Assembly (NCBI RefSeq): GCF_014650335.1 | Contig: NZ_BMUT01000008.1 | Coordinates: 233,191 to 297,190, forward strand | DNA length: 64,000 bases | Direction of reading: 5' to 3' | Source of the DNA: Streptomyces hiroshimensis | Lineage (GTDB): Bacteria > Actinomycetota > Actinomycetes > Streptomycetales > Streptomycetaceae | Part shown: piece by piece, positions 50,323 to 58,036 of the stretch | Layout: every line of letters starts with the position of its first letter | Position numbering within the stretch: position 1 is the first letter of the stretch | Translations under genes and position numbers: made by a program | The notes under the pieces: generated by a model | What the model saw: only the letters and a program-made list of their open reading frames with translations | Told to the model about the DNA's origin: nothing | Database searches by the model: none

Positions 50323-50350
50323 TTGACTTAGACATTGTCTAATGTAAGAT
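50323..50350 (+). promoter_or_regulatory. catA promoter with CatR operator in the spacer
   Basis: A -35 TTGACT (50323-50328) and -10 TAAGAT (50345-50350) are 16 bp apart. The perfect palindrome TTAGACA-T-TGTCTAA (50328-50342) covers most of the spacer and the end of the -35. A bound Fur-type dimer would block RNA polymerase. This is the 7-1-7 form of PerR/Fur boxes. Confidence 0.8.
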
Positions 50351-50368
50351 CGAGCTCGGCTCAGGCCA

Positions 50369-50414
50369 AGCGATCAGGCCAAGGCCGGAGAGATCAGGCC
50401 GGAGCGATCAGGGA
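50369..50414 (+). repeat. Repeated GATCAGG units in the catA leader
   Basis: GATCAGG occurs three times with spacers of about 12-20 bp (CGATCAGGCC, AGATCAGGCC, CGATCAGGGA) in the untranslated leader. Function unknown. Confidence 0.5.
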
Positions 50415-50433
50415 CGAGATGACGGAGGCACAC

Positions 50434-51909
50434 GTGTCGGTTCAGGGCGAGACCATTCCCACGACGGGCCCGCTGACCACGGAGTCCGGAGCTCCGGTCG
50501 CGGACAACCAGAACAGCGAGACCGCGGGCGTCGGCGGTCCCGTTCTGATCCAGGACCAGTCGCTGCTGGAGAAGCTCGCGCACTTCAACCGCGAGCGGAT
50601 CCCGGAGCGCGTGGTGCACGCCCGCGGCGCCGGTGCGTACGGCACGTTCACCGTGACCGCCGACGTCTCCCGGTACACCCGGGCGAAGTTCCTGTCCCAG
50701 GTGGGCAAGCAGACCGAGACGTTCCTGCGGTTCTCCACCGTCGCCGGCAACCTCGGCTCGGCCGACACGGTGCGCGACCCCCGCGGCTTCGCCCTGAAGT
50801 TCTACACCGAGGAGGGCAATTACGACCTCGTCGGCAACAACACCCCGGTGTTCTTCATCAAGGACGCCATCAAGTTCCCCGACTTCATCCACACCCAGAA
50901 GCGCGACCCGTACACCGGCTCGCAGGAGGCGGACAACGTCTGGGACTTCTGGGGGCTTTCGCCCGAGGCCACCCACCAGGTGACCTGGCTCTTCGGCGAC
51001 CGCGGCATCCCCGCCTCGTACCGCCACATGAACGGCTACGGCTCGCACACCTTCCAGTGGCAGAACGCGGCCGGCGAGGTCTTCTGGGTCAAGTACCACT
51101 TCAAGACCGACCAGGGCATCAAGAACTTCACCCAGGCCGAGGGCAACCGCCTCGCCGGCGAGGACCCCGACTTCCACCAGCGCGACCTGCGCGAGGCCAT
51201 CGAGCGCGGCGAGTTCCCCACCTGGACCGTGCAGGTGCAGATCATGCCCGCGGACGAGGCGGCCCACTACCGCTTCAACCCCTTCGACCTCACCCGTGTG
51301 TGGCCGCACGAGGACTACCCGCCGATCGAGATCGGCAAGCTGGAGCTCAACCGCAACCCCGACAACGTCTTCGCCGAGGTCGAGCAGTCCGCCTTCTCGC
51401 CGGCGCACTTCGTGCCGGGCATCGGCCCCTCCCCGGACAAGATGCTGCAGGGCCGGCTCTTCGCCTACGGCGACGCCCACCGCTACCGCGTCGGCATCAA
51501 CGCCGACCACCTGCCGGTGAACCGCCCGCGCGCCACCGTGGCCAACACCTACGGCCGCGACGGCTACGCCTACGACGGCCGTCACGGCCGCTCCAAGAAC
51601 TACGAGCCCAACAGCTTCGGCGGCCCGAAGGAGACCGGCCGGCCGCTGTGGGGGGCCACCTCCGTCGCCGGTGACACCGGCAACCACGCGGCGCCCCTGC
51701 ACGCCGAGGACGACGACTTCGTCCAGGCGGGCAACCTCTACCGGCTGATGTCGGAGGAGGAGAAGGAGCGCCTGATCGCCAACCTCGCCGGCTTTATCGC
51801 CAAGGTGTCGCGCGACGACATAGCCGAGCGCGCGATCAACAACTTCCGCCAGGCGGACTCCGACTACGGCAAGCGACTGGAGGCCGCGGTCCAGGCCCTG
51901 CGCGGCTAG
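50434..51909 (+). CDS. catA: CatA: monofunctional haem catalase
   Basis: A 491-residue clade-type small-subunit catalase. The active-site His lies in RVVHARGAGAYG, the Asn in GNNTPVFF, and the proximal Tyr region in RLFAYGDAHRYRVG. It decomposes hydrogen peroxide. GTG at 50434 has ACGGAGG 6 nt upstream and gives the usual length; ATG at 50419 would add five codons. It is divergent from catR and controlled by the operator at 50328-50342. Confidence 0.93.
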   Translation: MSVQGETIPTTGPLTTESGAPVADNQNSETAGVGGPVLIQDQSLLEKLAHFNRERIPERVVHARGAGAYGTFTVTADVSRYTRAKFLSQVGKQTETFLRFSTVAGNLGSADTVRDPRGFALKFYTEEGNYDLVGNNTPVFFIKDAIKFPDFIHTQKRDPYTGSQEADNVWDFWGLSPEATHQVTWLFGDRGIPASYRHMNGYGSHTFQWQNAAGEVFWVKYHFKTDQGIKNFTQAEGNRLAGEDPDFHQRDLREAIERGEFPTWTVQVQIMPADEAAHYRFNPFDLTRVWPHEDYPPIEIGKLELNRNPDNVFAEVEQSAFSPAHFVPGIGPSPDKMLQGRLFAYGDAHRYRVGINADHLPVNRPRATVANTYGRDGYAYDGRHGRSKNYEPNSFGGPKETGRPLWGATSVAGDTGNHAAPLHAEDDDFVQAGNLYRLMSEEEKERLIANLAGFIAKVSRDDIAERAINNFRQADSDYGKRLEAAVQALRG

Positions 51910-51928
51910 AACCGGGCGCTCGCCGTAC

Positions 51929-51974
51929 AAACCGGGGAGGCCGGACGCCAATGGGCTCCGGCCTTCCCGGCTGC
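51929..51974. terminator. Imperfect hairpin terminator after catA
   Basis: CCGGGGAGGCCGGA and TCCGGCCTTCCCGG pair with one G-U, between catA and the convergent CBS gene. Confidence 0.65.
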
Positions 51975-51984
51975 CCGGCTGCTT

Positions 51985-52401
51985 TCAGCCCGCCAGCACC
52001 CCGGCGTCCTCCCGGGCCCCGCGGGCACCCGTCCGCACCCAGCAGCGGATGATGTCGCGCACGGACACCACGCCGACCGGCCCCTGGCCGTCGAGGACGA
52101 TCAGATGGCGGAAGCCGCCGCGCGACATGGCGGCCGCGGCCTCGTCCAGCGTCCACTCGGGCGCCGCGAAGACGACGTCCGTCGTGGTGTGCGCGTGGGC
52201 CGCCTCCCGGTCCGGGTCCTGCCCGGCGCCGACGGAGTTGAGGATGTCCCGCTCGGTGAGGATGCCGAGCCCGCTGGTGTCGGGGTCGAGGACGACCGCC
52301 GCGCCTATCCTGCGCGCGGACATCAGCCTGGCTGCCTGTCGGAGGGTGTGGGCGGGGCCGATGGTGAGGACCACCGTGCTCATGGCGTCGCGGACGAGCA
52401 T
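51985..52401 (-). CDS. CBS-pair domain protein
   Basis: A 138-residue protein made of two CBS motifs: MLVRDAMSTVVLTIGPAHTL... with TERDI, and TTTDVVFAAPEWTLDEAA... with SVRDI. CBS pairs bind adenine nucleotides and sense energy state. No effector domain is attached. ATG at 52401 is 10-11 nt after GGAGG; a GTG at 52413 sits inside that purine block and is less likely. It lies between catA and hisN on the minus strand. Confidence 0.85.
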   Translation of the reverse strand: MLVRDAMSTVVLTIGPAHTLRQAARLMSARRIGAAVVLDPDTSGLGILTERDILNSVGAGQDPDREAAHAHTTTDVVFAAPEWTLDEAAAAMSRGGFRHLIVLDGQGPVGVVSVRDIIRCWVRTGARGAREDAGVLAG

Positions 52402-52559
52402 GGCTGGAGCCACCTCCTTGGTGGACCGCGAACCCCCTGCCGGGATTCACAAGTTCACAAGCGTGGGGCTTTCATCGTCACACGGCACGGCCTGCCCAAC
52501 AAGGGGCGCGCAGAGCCGTAACCGCGCTCGGCGGCGCCACCGGATCCGCCCCGAGGGCG

Positions 52560-53366
52560 CTACGTGCGCAGGTAGCCCAGCAGCTCGTCGTGGAGCAGGC
52601 CGTTGGACGCGGCGGCGTTGCCGCTGTGCGGGCCCGGGCGGCCGTCCAGCCCCGTGAAGCGGCCGCCGGCCTCCTCCACGATGACCACGTTCGCCGCCAT
52701 GTCCCACAGCGACAGCTCCGGCTCGGCGCAGATGTCCACCGAACCCTCGGCGACCATCATGTACGGCCAGAAGTCGCCGTAGCCGCGGGTGCGCCAGCAG
52801 TCGCGCGTGAGGTCGAGGAAGCCCGGCAGCAGGCCGCGCTCCTCCCAGCCGCCGAGCGAGGAGTAGGCGAACGAGGCGTCCTCGATACGGCCCACGCGGG
52901 AGGCCTGCAGACGCGTCGCCGACGTCAGGCTGCGGCCGGTGTACGCGCCGGAGCCCTTGGCCGCCCACCACCGGCGGCCCAGCGCGGGCGCCGACACCAC
53001 GCCCACGACGGGCTCGTAACCGATCGAGCCCGCGTACTCGACCTGCACCATCAGCGAGATCAGCGTGGCCCAGACCGGCACCCCGCGCACATAGTTCTTG
53101 GTGCCGTCGATGGGGTCGATGACCCAGCGTCGGGGGCCCGTGCCCTCGCTGCCGAACTCCTCGCCCAGCACCGCATCGCGCGGCCGTGCACGCTGCAGAT
53201 GGCCGCGGATCAGCTCCTCGGCGGCCTTGTCCGCCTCGCTCACCGGGGTCATGTCCGGTTTGGTCTCGACCTTCAGGTCGAGGGCCTTGAACCGGTCCAT
53301 GGTGGCCGCATCGGCGGCATCCGCGAGGACATGGGCCAGACGCAGATCATCGTGGTAGTCGGACAT
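52560..53366 (-). CDS. hisN: HisN: histidinol-phosphatase of the inositol-monophosphatase family
   Basis: A 268-residue protein with the metal motifs of the IMPase fold: GEEFG, WVIDPIDGTKNY (DPIDGT) and WDMAANVVIVEEAGG. In Streptomyces this family member performs the histidinol-phosphate step of histidine synthesis; SuhB-type inositol phosphatase is the alternative. ATG at 53366 sits 6 nt after TACTGT (53378-53373), so the transcript is probably leaderless. It is not with other his genes. Confidence 0.85.
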   Translation of the reverse strand: MSDYHDDLRLAHVLADAADAATMDRFKALDLKVETKPDMTPVSEADKAAEELIRGHLQRARPRDAVLGEEFGSEGTGPRRWVIDPIDGTKNYVRGVPVWATLISLMVQVEYAGSIGYEPVVGVVSAPALGRRWWAAKGSGAYTGRSLTSATRLQASRVGRIEDASFAYSSLGGWEERGLLPGFLDLTRDCWRTRGYGDFWPYMMVAEGSVDICAEPELSLWDMAANVVIVEEAGGRFTGLDGRPGPHSGNAAASNGLLHDELLGYLRT

Positions 53367-53492
53367 GGCTGAACAGTACCCGTGGCCGCAGCTCAGGCAC
53401 TCGCGGCCCGCCCACGGCTCTTGACACCGTATGGCGGCACGTCAATTCTGTGGCCACAGCCGTCGTGCGGCCGGACGGCCGGGGAGGCGACG

Positions 53493-54161
53493 ATGCCCGC
53501 GGCACGAGAGCTCTTGCTGGACGCGGCCTTCGCGGCGCTGCGCACCAGGCCCTGGAACGGGGTCCGGATGGTGGACGTCGCGGCCGCGGCCGGGGTCTCC
53601 CGGCAGACGCTCTACAACGAGTTCGGCAGCAAGGACGGCCTCGCCCGCGCCCTGGTCCGCCGGGAGGCCGAGGCCTTCCTCACCGGCGTCGAGCGGGCCC
53701 TGGCGGCCGCGCCCGCCACCGCCGCCCCGCCCGCCGGCGCCGCCGCGGACGCCGGGGACCGCTGCGCGGCCGCCGCCTGCTGGATCCTGCGCACGGCCCG
53801 GGCCAACCCCCTCGTCCGGGCCGCGCTCACGGGGTGCCGCGGGGAGCGGCTCCCGGCCGCCGCGGCACCCGCGCCGCCCGCCCCGCGCGGCCCGTTCGCC
53901 CCTTCCCGGACGCGCTCCGCGCCCGGTGCCGCGGCGCTCGCCGAGGCCGTCCGCGACCGCGCCGTCCGGGCGGTCTGCGGCACCTCCGCCGACCGGGCGC
54001 CGGAGGCCACGCGGTGGGCCTGCGAGGCGGCCGTACGGCTGACGTTGTCCTATGTCGTCGCCCCGGGCGCGTCGGACGAGGAGGCCGCCGCGCACGTCGC
54101 CCGTCTGGTCCGCACCCTTGTGGGCGAGTACGCCGCGGAAGGCCCGCGTCCGGAGCAGTGA
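53493..54161 (+). CDS. TetR-family transcriptional regulator
   Basis: A 222-residue protein. The helix-turn-helix (VDVAAAAGVSRQTLYNEFG then SKDGL) lies in residues 28-50. The ligand domain is Ala-rich with a Pro-rich central loop (APPAPRGPFAPSR). ATG at 53493 has GGGGAGGCG upstream. It lies between hisN (divergent) and the peptide-importer genes; the ligand and targets are unknown. Confidence 0.88.
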   Translation: MPAARELLLDAAFAALRTRPWNGVRMVDVAAAAGVSRQTLYNEFGSKDGLARALVRREAEAFLTGVERALAAAPATAAPPAGAAADAGDRCAAAACWILRTARANPLVRAALTGCRGERLPAAAAPAPPAPRGPFAPSRTRSAPGAAALAEAVRDRAVRAVCGTSADRAPEATRWACEAAVRLTLSYVVAPGASDEEAAAHVARLVRTLVGEYAAEGPRPEQ

Positions 54162-54213
54162 ACGGTCAAGGCGCCCGTCACTGCTCCGCTCACTGCTCGA
54201 TTCGGGACAGCCG

Positions 54214-55911
54214 CTACTTCAGCCACCCGATCCGGACGCTGTTCTCGTCGCCCAGCCCCGGTGCACCGGTGTTGGCCAGGCCCTTGCGGATCGCGATGAT
54301 CTGGGGGCGCTGGTAGAGCGGCACCGAGTGACCGAGCTCCCAGACCTTGGCGTCCGCCTCGTTGTAGAGCGCGATCTGCTTCTGGACGTCGGCGGTCCGG
54401 GACGCCTCCACCAGCAGCTTGTCCACCTCGGGCGACGAGACCCGGCCGTGGTTGTTGAAGGAGTTGTCGCCGTCCGGCTGCCGGTAGTCCTGGTAGGAGT
54501 CGGAGCGGTAGATCCGGTCGACCTGGCGGAACTGCGTGAGGTCGTAGTTGCCCCGGTGGACGTACCGGTCGAAGTAGTCGTCGGCCGGGACCTTGCGCAG
54601 ATCGACCTTGATGCCGATCTCGCCCAGCATCTGCTGGGTGATCTTGGCCTGGTCCTCGGCGAGCGAGATGGCGTCGGCGGGCATCACGTACTCCAGGGCC
54701 AGCGGCTTGCCGTCCTTCGTCCGCGGCTTCCCCGCGCCCTCGTCCTTCCAGCCCGCCTCGTCCAGCAGCTTCTTCGCCCGCTCGACGTCCCGCTTGCCGA
54801 AGGCGCCGGCGTTGTCCCGGTAGCCCTCCTGGTTCGGCATGAAGAAGTGGTTGCCGACGACCTTGGGCTGGAAGGGGAGGTCCTTGCCCGCCACCTTCGC
54901 CAGCGCCTCGCGGTCCACGCCGAGGGTCACGGCCTGGCGTGCCCTGACGTCCTGGAGCGGGCCCCGGGCGCCGTTCATGCTGAGCGTCACCTGGTCCCAG
55001 CGTGCGCCGATGCGGAAGTCGGTGTTCTTGTCGCCCTTGAGCCGCTGGTACGCCTCCGGGGCGGAGGCCGGGGTCTCGTCGATCTCCTTGTTGAGGTAGG
55101 CGTCGGTGCGGGCCTTGCTGTCCATGGCCCAGAAGATGTACTTGTCCAGCCTGGGCTTCTCGCCCCACCAGGCGGGGTCCGGGACCAGGGTGATGGTCTT
55201 CGCGGTCTTGTCGTACTGGCCGACCTTCCAGGCGTTGCCCGTGACCGGGATCCGCCCCGTCCAGCTCTTGTTGAAGCTGTCGGGGGTGGCGTTGAGGGAG
55301 GCCGGGAGCAGCGGGTCGAAGAGCATCTGCCAGTCGGCGAACGGGGTCGCGAAGGTGACCCGCACCTCGTGCTCGTCCTTGCCCTGCTCGACCTTGGCGA
55401 TCTGGTCGTAGCCGCTGGTCGAGACGACCTGGAAGCCCTTGTCCTTGCCGCTGAGGGCCTTCCACTGGGCCTCGAAGTCGGCCACGCCCAGCGGCTTTCC
55501 GTCCGACCACTTGGCCTTCGGGTTGAGTTCGTACGACACCACCTGCGGGTCGGTGGAGACGACCTTCGCGGAGACCAGGAAGTCCGGGTTGGAGTGCGCG
55601 ACGCCCTTCGCGTCGAAGGTGAACAGGTCGGGCTCCACCAGGGCGGTGATCGAGGCGGCGTCGCCCTGACTGCCGTCCGTCTGGTAGCGGTTGAACTGGT
55701 TGATCCACTGCTGGGTCGAGACCTTGAAGACGCCGCCCTGCTTCAGGTCCCCCACCGGGTGCGGGTTGAGGTCCTGGGCGCCCGCCGCCGGTGCCGCCTT
55801 GCCCTGCCCGCCGTCGTCCGGGGATTTCTCCGAGCCGCCGCAGGCGGTGACCACCAGCGCGGCGGACACGGCCGCGGCCGCGAGGGCGGTGGCTCTGACG
55901 GGCCTGATCAT
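54214..55911 (-). CDS. Peptide/oligopeptide ABC importer substrate-binding lipoprotein
   Basis: A 565-residue protein with signal and lipobox (LVVTAC, about residue 24). The family-5 fold is shown by GGVFKVSTQQ, the WSDGKPLGVADFEAQWKAL segment, and RQAVTLGVDREALAKV. It binds peptides outside the membrane for the permeases encoded divergently. ATG at 55911 follows GAGAGGAAA. Confidence 0.9.
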   Translation of the reverse strand: MIRPVRATALAAAAVSAALVVTACGGSEKSPDDGGQGKAAPAAGAQDLNPHPVGDLKQGGVFKVSTQQWINQFNRYQTDGSQGDAASITALVEPDLFTFDAKGVAHSNPDFLVSAKVVSTDPQVVSYELNPKAKWSDGKPLGVADFEAQWKALSGKDKGFQVVSTSGYDQIAKVEQGKDEHEVRVTFATPFADWQMLFDPLLPASLNATPDSFNKSWTGRIPVTGNAWKVGQYDKTAKTITLVPDPAWWGEKPRLDKYIFWAMDSKARTDAYLNKEIDETPASAPEAYQRLKGDKNTDFRIGARWDQVTLSMNGARGPLQDVRARQAVTLGVDREALAKVAGKDLPFQPKVVGNHFFMPNQEGYRDNAGAFGKRDVERAKKLLDEAGWKDEGAGKPRTKDGKPLALEYVMPADAISLAEDQAKITQQMLGEIGIKVDLRKVPADDYFDRYVHRGNYDLTQFRQVDRIYRSDSYQDYRQPDGDNSFNNHGRVSSPEVDKLLVEASRTADVQKQIALYNEADAKVWELGHSVPLYQRPQIIAIRKGLANTGAPGLGDENSVRIGWLK

Positions 55912-56063
55912 GGCGGATTTCCTCTCCTGGGGGACGGACGGCCCGGTCACCGTAAGCACGTCACTGCCGTCTCAACAGGCCTCTACGGTCAAGCGTTTAC
56001 ATGATTTATCACGCACGAAACACATCCGAAACAGAAAGAAACCGAACGGTAGGTTCCGCCGGA

Positions 56064-56069
56064 TAGTGT
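56064..56069 (+). promoter_or_regulatory. -10 element of a leaderless promoter for the importer permease
   Basis: TAGTGT ends 8 nt before the GTG at 56078 and lacks a ribosome-binding site. Confidence 0.45.
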
Positions 56070-56077
56070 CACCCACC

Positions 56078-57061
56078 GTGCTCGCCTATCTGACGAAACG
56101 ACTCGGCTACTACGCGCTACTTCTGGCCGTTGCCGTCTTCCTGTCGTACGTGCTGTCGTCGCTGGCGCTCTCCCCGCGCGGATACTTCGAAGGCCGCCAA
56201 CCGCCGCCCCCGGCCGCCTCGGTGGAGGCGCAGCTGACCGAGCTCGGGATCAACGACCACACCCCGCTGATGGAGCGCTTCGGCACCTGGGTCTCGCACG
56301 CCGTGCGCGGGGACTTCGGGCGGACCATCGACAGCAGCAGCGTGGGCGAGGAGTTCGGCCGCCGCATCGGCGTCAGCCTGCGGCTGCTGTTCGCGGGCAC
56401 GCTGCTCGGCACCGTGGCCGGCATCCTCGCGGGCGCCTGGGGCGCGCTCCGGCAGTATCGTTTCTCCGATCGCGCGGTCACCGTCTTCGCCTTCCTGCTG
56501 CTGTCCACGCCCACCTTCCTCCTCGCCGTCCTGCTCAAGCTCGGGGCGATGAAGGTCAATCAGGCCGCGGGCACCGAACTGATCTCCTTCACCGGCGAGA
56601 AGACCCCCGGACTCAGCGGATCCGCCGGCACGCTCCTCGGCGACCGCGCCGCCCACCTGCTGCTGCCGACCCTCTCCATCGCGCTCGGCACCGCCGCCGC
56701 CTACAGCCGCTACCAGCGCGGCACCATGCTCGACGTCCTCGGCTCGGACTTCCTGCGCACCGCGCGCGCCAAGGGGCTCACGCACCGCAGGGCCGTCCTC
56801 ACCCACGGACTGCGCACCGCGCTCGTGCCCATGTCCACGTTCTTCGCCTACGGATTCCTCGCCCTGTTCACCGGCGCCGCCTTCACCGAGAAGATCTTCG
56901 GCTGGCACGGCATGGGCTCGTGGTTCATCGACGCCATCGGCAAGAGCGACGTCAACTCCGTCGTCGCGGTCAACGTGTTCGCCGCCGTCATGGTGCTGCT
57001 CTCCGGCTTCCTGGCCGACGTCCTCCACGCCGCGCTCGACCCGCGCGTCCGCACCAGCTGA
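56078..57061 (+). CDS. Peptide ABC importer permease, DppB type
   Basis: A 327-residue protein with an N-terminal membrane anchor, five further spans and the EAA loop (DFLRTARAKGLTHRRAVLTHGLR). It contains an extra loop (GSAGTLLGDRAAH) absent from short DppB forms. GTG at 56078 is chosen by the leaderless -10; GTG at 56066 is possible. It is followed by the second permease after 15 bp. Confidence 0.88.
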   Translation: MLAYLTKRLGYYALLLAVAVFLSYVLSSLALSPRGYFEGRQPPPPAASVEAQLTELGINDHTPLMERFGTWVSHAVRGDFGRTIDSSSVGEEFGRRIGVSLRLLFAGTLLGTVAGILAGAWGALRQYRFSDRAVTVFAFLLLSTPTFLLAVLLKLGAMKVNQAAGTELISFTGEKTPGLSGSAGTLLGDRAAHLLLPTLSIALGTAAAYSRYQRGTMLDVLGSDFLRTARAKGLTHRRAVLTHGLRTALVPMSTFFAYGFLALFTGAAFTEKIFGWHGMGSWFIDAIGKSDVNSVVAVNVFAAVMVLLSGFLADVLHAALDPRVRTS

Positions 57062-57076
57062 GCGAGGCACACCGCC

Positions 57077-58036
57077 ATGACCACCACCGCCACCGTCCCC
57101 ACCGCCGACCCCGCGGCGAGCGCCCCTCCCGCGGCCCGCGGCCGGGGCCGCGTCGCCCTGCGCCGCTTCGCCGCCAACCGCAACGCCCTCACCGGCGCCG
57201 TCGTCCTCCTGCTGCTCTTCCTGCTCGCCTTCGCCGGCCCCTACCTCACCCCCTGGAGCCATACGGACATCGACTACAGCGCACTGCGCGAGGCGCCCTC
57301 CGCCGATCACTGGTGGGGCACCAACCGCATCGGCCAGGACGTGTACGCCCAAGTCCTCCACGGGCTGCAGAAATCGCTGCTGATCGGCCTGCTCACGGCC
57401 CTCACCGCGACCGTCCTGGCCTCCGTCGTCGGCGCCTGCGCGGGCTACTTCGGCGGCTGGACCGACCGGATCATGACCTTCTTCATCGACCTCCTCCTGG
57501 TCTTCCCCGCCTTCCTGATCATCGCCATCGTCTCGCCCCGGCTGCGCGAGCGCGGCTGGATCGTCTTCGTCGGACTCCTCGCCGTCTTCGGCTGGATGAT
57601 CACCGCGCGGGTGGTGCGCTCCATGACCCGTTCCCTCAAGGAACGCGAATTCGTGCGGGCCGCCCAGCTCATGGGGGTGCACCCGCTGCGCATCATCGCG
57701 CGCCACATCCTCCCCAACGTCTCCTCCTTCCTCATCGTCGACGCCACCATCGCCGTCGGCGGCGCCGTCATGAGCGAGACCGGCCTGTCCTACTTCGGCT
57801 TCGGCGTGCAGCCCCCCGACGTCTCCCTCGGCACCCTCATCGCCGACGGCTCCGACGCCGCCCTCACCTACCCCTGGATGTTCTTCTTCGCCGCCGGACT
57901 GCTCGTCGTCTTCGTCCTCGCGGTCAACTTCCTCGGCGACGGCCTGCGCGACGCCCTCGACCCCACCTCGGGCCACCACCGCACCAGGCGCCGCCCGCGC
58001 CGGAAGGGAACCACCCATGACCGCGCCGCCCGCTGA
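57077..58036 (+). CDS. Peptide ABC importer permease, DppC type
   Basis: A 319-residue protein with an N-terminal cytoplasmic tail, one span, then a five-span core with the EAA loop (EFVRAAQLMGVHPLRIIARHILPNV). The GTNRIGQDVYAQVLHGL motif is typical of DppC. GAGGCAC precedes ATG 57077. Its last 20 bp overlap the ATPase gene. Confidence 0.9.
   Translation: MTTTATVPTADPAASAPPAARGRGRVALRRFAANRNALTGAVVLLLLFLLAFAGPYLTPWSHTDIDYSALREAPSADHWWGTNRIGQDVYAQVLHGLQKSLLIGLLTALTATVLASVVGACAGYFGGWTDRIMTFFIDLLLVFPAFLIIAIVSPRLRERGWIVFVGLLAVFGWMITARVVRSMTRSLKEREFVRAAQLMGVHPLRIIARHILPNVSSFLIVDATIAVGGAVMSETGLSYFGFGVQPPDVSLGTLIADGSDAALTYPWMFFFAAGLLVVFVLAVNFLGDGLRDALDPTSGHHRTRRRPRRKGTTHDRAAR

Noticed and set aside
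50335..51909. Catalase start at 50335
   Set aside because: It would begin inside the CatR operator and promoter, upstream of the transcript start.
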